Positions 36,371 through 43,786 of a DNA stretch of 64,000 nucleotides are shown one piece after another. The notes beneath the pieces were generated by a model. It did no database searches, had not been told where the DNA came from, and saw only the letters and a program-made list of their open reading frames with translations. Each line of letters starts with the position of its first letter. Position 1 is the stretch's first letter. This stretch comes from Mesorhizobium sp. NZP2298 (GTDB taxonomy: Bacteria > Pseudomonadota > Alphaproteobacteria > Rhizobiales > Rhizobiaceae): positions 7,204,001-7,268,000 of the forward strand of contig NZ_CP033365.1 in the NCBI RefSeq assembly GCF_013170825.1. The letters are read 5' to 3'. The position numbers and the translations under genes are program-made.

Positions 36371-36567
36371 GTGAGAAACACCCCATCAATCTTGTTCTTG
36401 CCGCGAACGCCATTCGGGTCGCGCGGGTACACCTCCATGCCTTCAACGTCGGTAACACAGATGTTCGATAAAGGACTGTCGTCCATCAGTTGTCCGCCAG
36501 TGATGCGGATGTCGCCATAAATGGCTTTGATCTTTTCAAGCTCGCGCACCGTCTCAGAGATTTTCAC
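36367..36567 (-). CDS. Small phage protein, 66 residues
   Basis: The protein begins MKISETVRELEKIKAIYGDI, then has a short beta-rich part (VTDVEGMEVYPRD). It is translationally coupled on both sides by ATGA. It resembles small phage proteins of unknown role found beside nucleotide enzymes. Confidence 0.55.
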   Translation of the reverse strand: MKISETVRELEKIKAIYGDIRITGGQLMDDSPLSNICVTDVEGMEVYPRDPNGVRGKNKIDGVFLT

Positions 36568-37361
36568 CCCGCCACCCCCATCTTTTGAAGCATCACATAC
36601 GTCTTCAGGAAAGCGTCCTCAGCCTGCTCCGGCGACCAGAACTGCAACTCGACTCCCAGCGGATCATTGTGCTTTGCGTGCCAGGCCATCGGACGCATGT
36701 TGACCAACTCGTCGCCAATTATCCGGTTGTCTGCCTCGTGAACTACGTCCGGCATGACTTCCGGCAAGCCGAACCGTGCCGCGATCACTTTCCATAGTGC
36801 CGCCTCGTGCCGTTGATACTCAGGCAGGCTGCGCTTGACCGGGCGCGGCATGTCCACCAAATAGGCCTCTGTCGCGTCGTGCAGCAGGCCGCAAAGAGCG
36901 TCTGCTGCGGGGCCGTGCCACCATATCCAGTTGGCAATCAGGACCGAATGCTCAGCCACGCTGTAGAACTGCTTGCAGTGGCCGGCAAATCTACATTGCA
37001 GGCTAAGGCTGTGGGCGACGTCCTCGATGTGAACCTCGTCCTGACGGGCATCTAAGGGCCAGAACAGCCTAGCGGAAAAGGTCTGCAAAGTGTCGCCCTT
37101 GCGCTTTGTTGCGTCAGCAACCGTGCGCAAGTTGTCATTGGAGGGAAACGGGTCTAGGCCGATCAGACGCCTAGCACGGTTAACTGTCATCCTTCCCGAT
37201 CTGACTTCTGCCTCTAGGTCGAGTGGACGTATGGTATGTTCCTCCAAAGGCCCAAACGTCTCCTGCGCCGTCGTGTCGTGCTCGACGTAGCGGCGGGCGA
37301 CGGAGTCCCAATACCGAATAGACCTTGGGTCGACTGGTGCAAAATCAATATGCATCCCCAT
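36564..37361 (-). CDS. HD-domain phosphohydrolase (YfbR-like nucleotidase)
   Basis: The 265-residue protein has an HD domain in its second half: RFAGHCKQFYSVAEHSVLIA supplies the first His residues, LLHDATEAYLVD the HD pair, and later HEADNRIIGDE a further metal ligand region. This arrangement matches YfbR-type 5'-deoxynucleotidases and phage relatives. It would release nucleosides from dNMPs, near a dNMP kinase gene. The start at 37361 shares a base with the upstream stop (TGATG). Confidence 0.72.
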   Translation of the reverse strand: MGMHIDFAPVDPRSIRYWDSVARRYVEHDTTAQETFGPLEEHTIRPLDLEAEVRSGRMTVNRARRLIGLDPFPSNDNLRTVADATKRKGDTLQTFSARLFWPLDARQDEVHIEDVAHSLSLQCRFAGHCKQFYSVAEHSVLIANWIWWHGPAADALCGLLHDATEAYLVDMPRPVKRSLPEYQRHEAALWKVIAARFGLPEVMPDVVHEADNRIIGDELVNMRPMAWHAKHNDPLGVELQFWSPEQAEDAFLKTYVMLQKMGVAG

Positions 37362-37573
37362 CACGCAACACCTGCAATCTCTAGGCGCTTTCCGCCGTTG
37401 GCTGGACCATAGTCGACAACCTTGACGTACCGACCATCCACAATCTTCACGCCGCGCATGGCACATGGGCAAAGCGGCTGGCCATTCTGTGGGCCGATGC
37501 AGCCGCACAGATGCACGTTGTCGTTCGCTGATGCCTGCCATCCGATCTTGTATGCATGCGGGTTGTGTTTCAC
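37361..37573 (-). CDS. Small Cys-containing phage protein, 70 residues
   Basis: The protein has four Cys residues in its first half (CGC and CPC, 12 residues apart), a possible zinc site, and a beta-rich end (GRYVKVVDYGPANGGKRLEI). It is coupled to the metallophosphoesterase gene by ATGA. Function unknown. Confidence 0.5.
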   Translation of the reverse strand: MKHNPHAYKIGWQASANDNVHLCGCIGPQNGQPLCPCAMRGVKIVDGRYVKVVDYGPANGGKRLEIAGVA

Positions 37574-38832
37574 GCCGCCATCTCCTCTTTCCGATTGTCA
37601 TTCACGGAGGTTCGATAGCCGCCAACCATTCCTGGTGTGAGCGTCAACCGCGCCACCTCGCCGTGTCTCTTGCTGTACGTGATGACCTTTGCCGACCGCC
37701 CGGACAGCCATCCGCCATTCGCAGCGTAGGCATCCGGTGCGGCAAGCGTCTCGTGCCGCTCGACCTTCATCAGGTTGGTCGACTTCAGTTCATCGGAATG
37801 CAGGTGACCAAGATGTGCGTAGGAGAACTTGGTCTTGCCGTACATCTCGCGGAATTTGCCAGCGAAGACAGAGTCGACATTTCCTATTTTACGCTTGTGA
37901 CCGTGATGCACGAAGATGGACACATCTCCATGCTCGTAGGCGTAATATGTGCCCGCAGAGCTATCGACTGTGACTCTCGGCTCATCCTCGAAGAACGACG
38001 CAAACATCTCACGCAACCAAGCCTCGCTTGCCGGGTCATGGTTGGCGTCGGCCATGATGATGTGCACGAATTCGTGCTTCTCGAGCAGCATTTTGATGAC
38101 GCGACGCAGCGTCCTGATGACGACGCGAATAACCTTCGGCAGACGGCTGTCCGCATCGAGGATGTGGCCGCTCGTTGGCGTCTTGGATTCGAAGCCGTCG
38201 TAGTGGAGCAGGTCGCCAATCTGCGCGAAGATTGCCGTCTGCGCAGGTGGCGCCAAGTCGATCGCTGCGGCAAACCAATCAAGCAAAAGCTTCTCGGCGA
38301 TCGGCAGGTCGTAGTCGGCGCCGGTTTCCTCACGCCAGCTCAGCATTCCGAAATGCGCGTCGGTTACGGCATAGAGGTTGAGCAGTTCCGCAACGGTCGA
38401 ACCTGGCGCAGGTGTCGGCGTGGCGCGCGGCAGTTCTTCCTTTAGCGCGTCTACTGCTGCCCGCATGGCGGCGAGCAGATACTCTTTTGACGGCTCGCTG
38501 ATGCGCCAGCCTGCAATGCGTCGGCCTTCGCTATCAGTGAGAGCGGAATCGCGCTTAAGGGCGAAGCCCTCCGGGATCTCGTGTACCTCGCCGGCCGCCT
38601 TGGTCTGCTTCACCCAATGGCCGTCAACCTTGCTCGATACCGACTTGATGGCAAACCCATCAAGCACCGGCTTCGTTCCCATCATGCCGCGCTCTGCGGC
38701 AAGCCGGATATGACGCTGTACGGATTCCCTCGAAATGCCTTCCGCCTTAGCGGTTGCTGACTGGTTCTTGTCGTTTGCCAGGTATGCGGCCAGCGTGGCG
38801 GCAACCCGCTCGTCTGTTACGGGAGGAGTCAA
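37570..38832 (-). CDS. HTH-metallophosphoesterase fusion
   Basis: The 420-residue protein starts with a helix-turn-helix region (SATAKAEGISRESVQRHIRL). From about residue 150 a calcineurin-like phosphoesterase follows with all metal motifs: Asp158-x-His160, Gly206-Asp207, Asn264-His265-Asp266, His310-Gly-His312 and GHLHSD near residue 343. The enzyme could cleave nucleic acid or a nucleotide, with the HTH part targeting DNA. Related fusions occur in phages, often without known function. Confidence 0.78.
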   Translation of the reverse strand: MTPPVTDERVAATLAAYLANDKNQSATAKAEGISRESVQRHIRLAAERGMMGTKPVLDGFAIKSVSSKVDGHWVKQTKAAGEVHEIPEGFALKRDSALTDSEGRRIAGWRISEPSKEYLLAAMRAAVDALKEELPRATPTPAPGSTVAELLNLYAVTDAHFGMLSWREETGADYDLPIAEKLLLDWFAAAIDLAPPAQTAIFAQIGDLLHYDGFESKTPTSGHILDADSRLPKVIRVVIRTLRRVIKMLLEKHEFVHIIMADANHDPASEAWLREMFASFFEDEPRVTVDSSAGTYYAYEHGDVSIFVHHGHKRKIGNVDSVFAGKFREMYGKTKFSYAHLGHLHSDELKSTNLMKVERHETLAAPDAYAANGGWLSGRSAKVITYSKRHGEVARLTLTPGMVGGYRTSVNDNRKEEMAA

Positions 38833-39032
38833 TTGGCTGGTTCCTTGTTGGGAAAGCGCTTATCAAATTCCTTCAGGCAGATGTCCGCCCAAGACGTTGC
38901 TACTGTCGCGCTATTGCAGTTGCTGGCCGTAGCAACCGCAATCCATGTGTCGAGCCACGCGCGTTCCCGGCTTGGGACGTCTCTACTAATCCAACCCTCG
39001 TCTTTGCCGCTCAATCCGTCGGTCCCGCTCAT
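38829..39032 (-). CDS. Small phage protein, 67 residues
   Basis: The product starts MSGTDGLSGKDEGWISRDVP and contains an Ala/Thr/Ser-rich helical middle, ending KEFDKRFPNKEPAN. Its end overlaps the HTH-phosphoesterase start by ATGA, and its start lies 47 bases inside the upstream gene. Function unknown; a later start is possible. Confidence 0.45.
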   Translation of the reverse strand: MSGTDGLSGKDEGWISRDVPSRERAWLDTWIAVATASNCNSATVATSWADICLKEFDKRFPNKEPAN

Positions 39033-39183
39033 CGTCAGTCTCCTTGCACCATTTCAAAGTCTCGCCGTAAGACCAGAGGCCACCCCTTGCATCGGCGAGC
39101 CAAACCTTGCCGTCCTTGCGAGCAATAACCGGCCAGCAGTACGGCCATTCTGGTAGGCGGATGTAGTCGTTGGGTTGGATCAT
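38986..39183 (-). CDS. Small phage protein, 65 residues
   Basis: The protein begins MIQPNDYIRLPEWPYCWPVI, a beta-barrel-like sequence, and ends in a charged Arg-rich helix (ETDDERDRRIERQRRGLD). ATGA couples it to the gene upstream. Function unknown. Confidence 0.5.
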   Translation of the reverse strand: MIQPNDYIRLPEWPYCWPVIARKDGKVWLADARGGLWSYGETLKWCKETDDERDRRIERQRRGLD

Positions 39184-39563
39184 GCGGCGTCGAGGAAGTC
39201 GGCAAGCTCGTTGATAATGTTCGCAGCTGCGCGCATCTCTGCTGTGGTGTACTTGCGTAACTTCGGTGTCAGCATGGGCGTTCCATCTGGCGCTACCGAC
39301 ACAATGCCGTAAACGCCAGATACTATCTCCTTACGTGTAACGGTGCGAACCGGGCCGGCAGCCGTTGCAAAATCGAAGCACTTTGGATTGACTGGTGGAG
39401 ACTCGTTCGCGCCCGCTAGAACTTTCATGCACGTATCATCAAGATAGCTTATGACCAGCATTGGCTTGCGCGGAAGGTTGTAGGGGCTTCCCGCTGTATT
39501 TCCGATATAACTCCCATCTTTTGGAACAACCATATCCCCAATCTTAAACTTAGCCATCATCAC
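39180..39563 (-). CDS. Phage protein of unknown function, 127 residues
   Basis: The N-terminal part MAKFKIGDMVVPKDGSYIG resembles a small SH3-like barrel, as in several phage proteins of this operon. The C-terminal part is helical (AEMRAAANIINELADFLDAA). It is coupled at both ends. Either of the first three Met codons could be the start. Confidence 0.55.
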   Translation of the reverse strand: MMMAKFKIGDMVVPKDGSYIGNTAGSPYNLPRKPMLVISYLDDTCMKVLAGANESPPVNPKCFDFATAAGPVRTVTRKEIVSGVYGIVSVAPDGTPMLTPKLRKYTTAEMRAAANIINELADFLDAA

Positions 39564-40033
39564 CCTCCCCCACTATAAGCCGGCGCCTCCGGCACCTTAT
39601 TTTCAGATCCAGTTACCGGCGCTTCGCCGTCATAGGCCACACCGCCATCTTCGCCGACCGCAGCCTTAGCACCTCCCTCGCCGTCTAGTGCGTTCTGCAG
39701 GGCGTTGGCCTGTTGCGTTGTGTACGGCAGGCGGTAAAGCACAGCCTCGCCGTCGCCGTCCTTAAGCAGCGCGTCTATGTAGCGGTCCACCTGTATGTCA
39801 GCGCCCAACACCTGATAGTCACCAGGCGGTGGCGTTACTGGAAGTGGCCTCCCAAGGCTAAGCGCAACCATGGCCACGGCGGCCAACGAGGCGGGTAGGA
39901 GCGCCACCGTAGTCCACTTTCGTAATGCGTCGTAGGCGAATGCGGCAAGCACTATGGCAAGCGCCAGGCAGGCGGTGGCGGGGCTTGTGTGGGCGTATAC
40001 GGAAAACGCCGCCGTGTGTAGCCAGTTTGTCAT
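39560..40033 (-). CDS. Two-span membrane protein, 157 residues
   Basis: The protein has two N-terminal membrane segments (TACLALAIVLAAFAYDAL and LLPASLAAVAMVALSL). A soluble part follows (DIQVDRYIDALLKDGDGEAV), ending in a Gly- and Pro-rich tail. Both ends overlap neighbours by ATGA. It sits among other small membrane proteins next to the ExbB/ExbD-like genes and may belong with them. I do not recognise it. Confidence 0.55.
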   Translation of the reverse strand: MTNWLHTAAFSVYAHTSPATACLALAIVLAAFAYDALRKWTTVALLPASLAAVAMVALSLGRPLPVTPPPGDYQVLGADIQVDRYIDALLKDGDGEAVLYRLPYTTQQANALQNALDGEGGAKAAVGEDGGVAYDGEAPVTGSENKVPEAPAYSGGG

Positions 40034-40131
40034 GGAAGCGGCTCCAGCGGGCCAAGCATGCGGTTGCCAACGATGATGAAGATGGTCATGGCAACCGCGA
40101 CTACCGCGATGTAGATGAGGAGGGCTGTCAA
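40030..40131 (-). CDS. 33-residue membrane peptide
   Basis: A TTG start overlaps the previous stop (TTGA). The product is one hydrophobic span, TALLIYIAVVAVAMTIFIIV, followed by GNRMLGPLEPLP. Its stop overlaps the next start by ATGA. Overlaps on both sides in a fully coupled operon support it as a real gene. Confidence 0.55.
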   Translation of the reverse strand: MTALLIYIAVVAVAMTIFIIVGNRMLGPLEPLP

Positions 40132-40325
40132 AGCCTGCCCCCTGTAGCGACAAGGCCGCACCCGAACGCCGCTAAGCTACCGATAGCCACAATCGACGCA
40201 AGGACAACGGCTCTCGCAAAGTCACCATGAAGAGCTGCGTCCGCCATCGTGTAGCTGGTTGCTGCGATGATGCATGACAACACGCAGAACGGCACCCAAA
40301 AGAACCAACGAACTGGAAATGTCAT
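40128..40325 (-). CDS. Two-span small membrane protein, 65 residues
   Basis: The product has two membrane segments (WFFWVPFCVLSCIIAATSY and AVVLASIVAIGSLAAFGCG) joined by a short charged loop. It is coupled to both neighbours. The arrangement resembles small holin-like or immunity-type proteins, but the real lysis cassette is elsewhere (43-45 kb). Confidence 0.55.
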   Translation of the reverse strand: MTFPVRWFFWVPFCVLSCIIAATSYTMADAALHGDFARAVVLASIVAIGSLAAFGCGLVATGGRL

Positions 40326-40561
40326 TTGCTGCGCTCCAAAAGCATCGCGTCGGCAAACGTGTACGCAACCTTGGCGATAAACGGTTCTTCCTCCATGCCT
40401 CGCGCTTTTGCCGCCTGAGAACAGAGTGTCATCACCTCTGGTGTGGACACAGACGCCAGATACCCGGCAAGCGCTTGACCTGCGAACCAGTCGCGTAACG
40501 CCATACCGCTATCCGATGCACCGTAGGCGCCAGGTACCGGGAACGCACTTTTTGTTGTCAT
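40322..40561 (-). CDS. Small phage protein with MALRDWFAGQAL motif
   Basis: The 79-residue protein contains GMALRDWFAGQALAGYLA, a sequence seen in many small phage proteins of unknown function, and a helical C-terminus (VAYTFADAMLLERSK). It overlaps the ExbD-like gene by ATGA. Function unknown. Confidence 0.6.
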   Translation of the reverse strand: MTTKSAFPVPGAYGASDSGMALRDWFAGQALAGYLASVSTPEVMTLCSQAAKARGMEEEPFIAKVAYTFADAMLLERSK

Positions 40562-41133
40562 TTTCCTGCACTCCTCAAAGGCACATAAACTTCATTCATC
40601 GAACCAGCCACCACTCGCCCACCGGCCAACCGGAACTGCGCTACGGTGCGCTCTTGCGCTTGGCGGATGTCCAGATTGGCAGCAGGAAACAGAAGCGGCA
40701 GACCGTCGCCCATGCGTATCTCAATACGCACCTTGGCCACCTTCTCGAGCACCGAATACCCGTGGACGTTCACAACGTACCTGCCATCCGGCAAGCCGCG
40801 ACCAAACTGACACTCCTGCCTGACGGGTTCGCTGTCATCCATGCCGAGGTCGTCACGCACGAGGTCAAGAACGTTGCCGCCCTTGTGGCTGTACCCGGTC
40901 GCAATTTCCTGACCTGGAGCTGTTGCCCACAGGTCCAAATCGTTGTGGCCCTGCCACGTCATGCAAATCATCATATCGCCGGGTGGCGGAACGGCTTCGG
41001 GGGATGCCTTGGTTGGCGGATTGATCTGCGGCAAAGCCAAGAACACGTAAGACGCAAAGACAAATGTCAGCCCAAGAAGCACGTCAACAAAAGCGAACAA
41101 CCATACATGTGTAGCGTGCGACGGGCGGCTCAT
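40558..41133 (-). CDS. ExbD-like membrane protein with YfaP/DUF2135-like domain
   Basis: The 191-residue protein has one N-terminal membrane span, WLFAFVDVLLGLTFVFASYV. Asp17 is placed as the proton-carrying Asp of ExbD/TolR/MotB proteins. In place of the usual periplasmic domain it has a beta-sandwich starting near residue 54: DLDLWATAPGQE, then GYSHKGG, then PDGRYVVNVHGYS, a pattern like YfaP/DUF2135. The gene is coupled by ATGA to the ExbB-like gene upstream. It would be the second subunit of an ion-driven envelope motor; the target is unknown. Confidence 0.65.
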   Translation of the reverse strand: MSRPSHATHVWLFAFVDVLLGLTFVFASYVFLALPQINPPTKASPEAVPPPGDMMICMTWQGHNDLDLWATAPGQEIATGYSHKGGNVLDLVRDDLGMDDSEPVRQECQFGRGLPDGRYVVNVHGYSVLEKVAKVRIEIRMGDGLPLLFPAANLDIRQAQERTVAQFRLAGGRVVAGSMNEVYVPLRSAGK

Positions 41134-41639
41134 CTTGCGGCCAGCTTGTCGGTTGCAGTTGCAAGAATGCGAAGGTTGATCGACGTACACAGTGCTAGCG
41201 TGAGGCCAACCAGCGTGGATCCGAATGCGGTCCCGGCGCCAGTCAGTAGCTGCGCACCCGCCTTGCGTATGCCTTCCGGGTCGGACATGGCGGCGATATC
41301 GACGCCACCGAAGGCAATCAAGAAGCCAATAGCGTTTCCTATGATGCCTAGCAGGAACAGCGCAACGAAGACGTCGTAGAGGTGGGCGCTTTCTCTAACG
41401 ATTGACGTGTAGGCGCGGGAGCGCTCGTCGCCATTCCACATGCGCTGGCGAAGCCTCTTGTCGACCTTTCGCGCTTGCCACAAAGTCGACATAAGGCCCA
41501 CCACAAACACGGCGGCAATGACATAAGCCATATGCACGGCGTCCGCTTCCGTGACGCGTTGCACATACCCCATAAGCCAAGCCCACACAGCAAGGCAGGC
41601 TCCGGCGAAGTTGACGATATAGAGTTTTGTTAGGGTCAT
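41130..41639 (-). CDS. MotA/TolQ/ExbB-like channel protein
   Basis: The 169-residue protein has four predicted membrane spans: near 5-25, 37-55, 93-113 and 130-155. A basic cytoplasmic loop (QARKVDKRLRQRMWNG) lies between spans 2 and 3, and the last segment, GAGTAFGSTLVGLTLAL, fits the conserved Gly/Thr-rich helix of ExbB/TolQ/MotA. It would form the proton channel with the ExbD-like product. The start at 41639 overlaps the upstream stop by ATGA. Such genes are unusual in a phage. Confidence 0.68.
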   Translation of the reverse strand: MTLTKLYIVNFAGACLAVWAWLMGYVQRVTEADAVHMAYVIAAVFVVGLMSTLWQARKVDKRLRQRMWNGDERSRAYTSIVRESAHLYDVFVALFLLGIIGNAIGFLIAFGGVDIAAMSDPEGIRKAGAQLLTGAGTAFGSTLVGLTLALCTSINLRILATATDKLAAR

Positions 41640-41836
41640 TGTGCACCTTTGACAATCGAGCCGATGTCGACGCACTCGTAGAAATATTTTGCAGGAGCCA
41701 AGCCCTTGGCTTCATAATCTGCCGCCCATTTATTGACGGCCTCCTCGCACGATATCTCCGATGAAACGGGGAAGCGCTCCATGTATTGCACTCCTCCCAT
41801 ATTAGTGGTCACGACGATGACAGCCAGCCAATTCAT
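41636..41836 (-). CDS. Small exported protein, 66 residues
   Basis: The protein starts MNWLAVIVVTTNMGG, a short hydrophobic export signal. A mature part with two Cys follows (SCEEAVNKWAADYEAKGLAP, then FYECVDIG). The two Cys could form a disulfide in the periplasm. It shares a base with the protease stop (TGATG) and is coupled to the ExbB-like gene, so it probably belongs to the same envelope system. Confidence 0.55.
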   Translation of the reverse strand: MNWLAVIVVTTNMGGVQYMERFPVSSEISCEEAVNKWAADYEAKGLAPAKYFYECVDIGSIVKGAQ

Positions 41837-42513
41837 CACACCCTCCCAAGCAGCGAGCACACCGCACTCGACGGAACAGCAAAGCCCCACGCCGCAACAG
41901 CCGAGCCGCCCGGCTTAGCATTCGGGTCAGCGCTGCCAACCGTGATGCCGATAACCTGTCCGGCATTGTCGTACACTGGCCCGCCGCTCATACCTGAAAT
42001 GGTCGTCATGTCCGTAATGAACGCCGATTTCCAGTTCGGCTGGAGTTCGCGGACGGTGCCCGACACGTAGCCGTGCATGGTGATGAACTGCATACCGAGC
42101 GGGTTGCCCTCCGCCGCCAGAGGCTCACCCACAACAGCATCTCGGCAAGCCAAGGGCGCAGCGGTAAAGCGACGCGCATTCGCCGGCCGGATGGCCGCGA
42201 TGTCGTACTCTTTGTTGAGCCAGAGGACTTCGCCGGTCTGAACGTCGCCTTGGTCGCTGATAAGGCGCACCGTAGGTGGCACAGACGCATCGCAATTGCT
42301 GAAGCCTGCGCCATTGCAGCGCGGCGCATCGTCCACTACGTGAGCAGCCGTGATAATGACGCCGTTGCCGATATAGACGCCGCTCCCGAGTGACGTGGGC
42401 AACTCAATACGAACTGAAGAACCCGCCGCAGGTGCATTGGACTGGATGCCAGTGGCACACCCCACAACACACAGGGCCGAGGCAGCAAAAAGGGTGGCGG
42501 CAAGAATGCGCAT
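41836..42513 (-). CDS. Trypsin-like serine protease lipoprotein
   Basis: The 225-residue protein has a lipoprotein signal with lipobox VVGC (Cys19). A trypsin/HtrA-type chymotrypsin fold follows with the complete triad: His58 in ITAAHVV, Asp104 in KEYDIAAI and Ser176 in SGMSGGPV. It lacks a PDZ domain. It would act in the periplasm, anchored to a membrane. It is the first gene of the accessory operon and is coupled to the small exported protein and the ExbB-like gene. A secreted protease in a prophage suggests lysogenic conversion. Confidence 0.82.
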   Translation of the reverse strand: MRILAATLFAASALCVVGCATGIQSNAPAAGSSVRIELPTSLGSGVYIGNGVIITAAHVVDDAPRCNGAGFSNCDASVPPTVRLISDQGDVQTGEVLWLNKEYDIAAIRPANARRFTAAPLACRDAVVGEPLAAEGNPLGMQFITMHGYVSGTVRELQPNWKSAFITDMTTISGMSGGPVYDNAGQVIGITVGSADPNAKPGGSAVAAWGFAVPSSAVCSLLGRV

Positions 42514-42557
42514 GAGAGTCCCCTGTGGTTGTGGTTGTGTTTAGGCAGTAAGGAAAG

Positions 42558-42941
42558 TCAGTGAGTGGTAGGCACCTTCACGAAGTCGACAGACTCCGAA
42601 TAGTAGCCGTTGGAACTGCCGAACCAGCGGATGTCAACAGAACCCTTGATCGTTGCAAGCTTATAGAATGTCCAAGTGAAGGAGTCGTATTCCAACTCCT
42701 TGTTAAAACTGTCTGTGCTTGTTACCTCTTCGGCGCGCAAAACAGGGTGGCCAATCAGGTCCGCGAGATCGCCTATGACGTCCTCTACGTACACACTCTC
42801 GCAACAATCCTGCGAGTGATACATCTTGTAGCGTTCGCCATCTTCCATCGTGAAGATGATCTCTTCGCCGCTGTTTTCGATATTGGCGATAACGCGGCCA
42901 ATCAGACTTTCAAATGCAACGTCCTCATCGCGCCAACCCAT
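42558..42941 (-). CDS. Phage protein with QDCCESV motif (DUF7448-like)
   Basis: The 127-residue protein contains [20 protein letters not shown], then [15 protein letters not shown], a pattern I associate with a family of phage proteins of unknown function (DUF7448, from memory). It has its own near-consensus promoter with repeated AAAACGCCT sites and a strong GAGGAGG ribosome site, so it is a stand-alone transcription unit between the late and accessory operons. Confidence 0.65.
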   Translation of the reverse strand: MGWRDEDVAFESLIGRVIANIENSGEEIIFTMEDGERYKMYHSQDCCESVYVEDVIGDLADLIGHPVLRAEEVTSTDSFNKELEYDSFTWTFYKLATIKGSVDIRWFGSSNGYYSESVDFVKVPTTH

Positions 42942-42981
42942 CGTCGCCTCCTCATGGAATCAACTTAAATGCTGTATCGTC

Positions 42982-43025
42982 AAACTAGGCGTTTTCACAT
43001 TTTTTGTCAAGAGAAAAGGCGTTTT
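42982..43025 (-). promoter_or_regulatory. Promoter with AAAACGCCT direct repeats
   Basis: On the minus strand a perfect -35 box TTGACA (43010-43005) and TAGTTT (42987-42982) are 17 bases apart. The nine-base sequence AAAACGCCT occurs twice, at 43025-43017 upstream and at 42995-42987 in the spacer, 30 bases apart. This suggests a repressor bound on one face of the helix. The mRNA would serve the 42558-42941 gene. Confidence 0.7.
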
Positions 43026-43052
43026 ACACAATATGCGCTAGGAATCCAGGCA

Positions 43053-43087
43053 CAAAAAAACCGCCCCAACCTTTCGGAAGGGGCGGT
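43053..43087 (-). terminator. Terminator of the late operon
   Basis: ACCGCCCC and GGGGCGGT pair around an AACCTTTCGGAA loop, with seven T following on the minus strand. It ends the structural-lysis transcript just after the 43092 gene. The loop matches the terminator at 34777. Confidence 0.85.
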
Positions 43088-43091
43088 GCTT

Positions 43092-43484
43092 TTAGCTCTG
43101 CGTGTTGCGCGGCGAGTCCAGCCACTTGTCCAGCCGATCGCCCAGGCGGTCGATAGCGGCAACTACCCGCTCCTCAACGAGGCGGATGGCGTTGTTGGTG
43201 GCGTAATTGGTGGCGACGGTAAGCTTGTATTCGTCCAGCTCTCTGGCGGTCTTGGCGCGGACCTCCTCAGCCTTCTCTAGTGCCTTGGCGATGTTGGCGT
43301 TTGCAAGAGCCAGAGCAGATGCGAGCGCGGCTAGTTGCTTCTCGTTCTCGTCCTCTAGCTTGTCTAGCCCCTTGGTGTTCTCGCCAACCTGACCGCGCAA
43401 CGTGTACCAAGCACCAAGTCCCGCTCCCAACAGCGTAAACAATGCAATGAGTGTCGGTATGCCGACTGACATATCGAAGGTCAC
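43092..43484 (-). CDS. Membrane-anchored coiled-coil protein next to the spanins
   Basis: The 130-residue protein has one N-terminal membrane span (IPTLIALFTLLGAGLGAWYT). A long coiled coil (DEYKL, KALEKAEEVRAKTARE) follows and an amphipathic C-terminus. It is coupled to the Rz1 gene by ATGA and is the last gene before the late terminator. A role in lysis is inferred from position only. Confidence 0.55.
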   Translation of the reverse strand: MTFDMSVGIPTLIALFTLLGAGLGAWYTLRGQVGENTKGLDKLEDENEKQLAALASALALANANIAKALEKAEEVRAKTARELDEYKLTVATNYATNNAIRLVEERVVAAIDRLGDRLDKWLDSPRNTQS

Positions 43485-43786
43485 TTGCTTGCAGCCTTGC
43501 CACGGATAGCCGCATCACGCTCAGCGTAGAAATCCCGCAGCGCCTTGCTGCGACGGGCGCAATCAATCAGCGCCTTCCTGTCACTAATCCAAAGCCGCTC
43601 GACATCACCTTGCTTCAACTCGCCCTTCGGCAAGCGCACTGGGCCAAGACAAGCTTTGACCAGTGCGCGGTCAGGCTCACTCAACTGAGGCGGCGGCGGC
43701 GCAACGTTAATGGATCGAGTCGATACGCATCCCGCTGCCATCAGACAGGCAAACGCGATCGCGGTCAGGGTCAGCGTTAGCTTCAT
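43481..43786 (-). CDS. Rz1-like outer-membrane spanin lipoprotein
   Basis: The 101-residue protein has a lipoprotein signal with lipobox MAAGC and a Pro-rich start to the mature part (SINVAPPPPQ), as in o-spanins. It overlaps the Rz-like gene by 80 bases in another frame, the classic Rz/Rz1 arrangement. It would pair with Rz to fuse the membranes in the last lysis step. Confidence 0.82.
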   Translation of the reverse strand: MKLTLTLTAIAFACLMAAGCVSTRSINVAPPPPQLSEPDRALVKACLGPVRLPKGELKQGDVERLWISDRKALIDCARRSKALRDFYAERDAAIRGKAASK

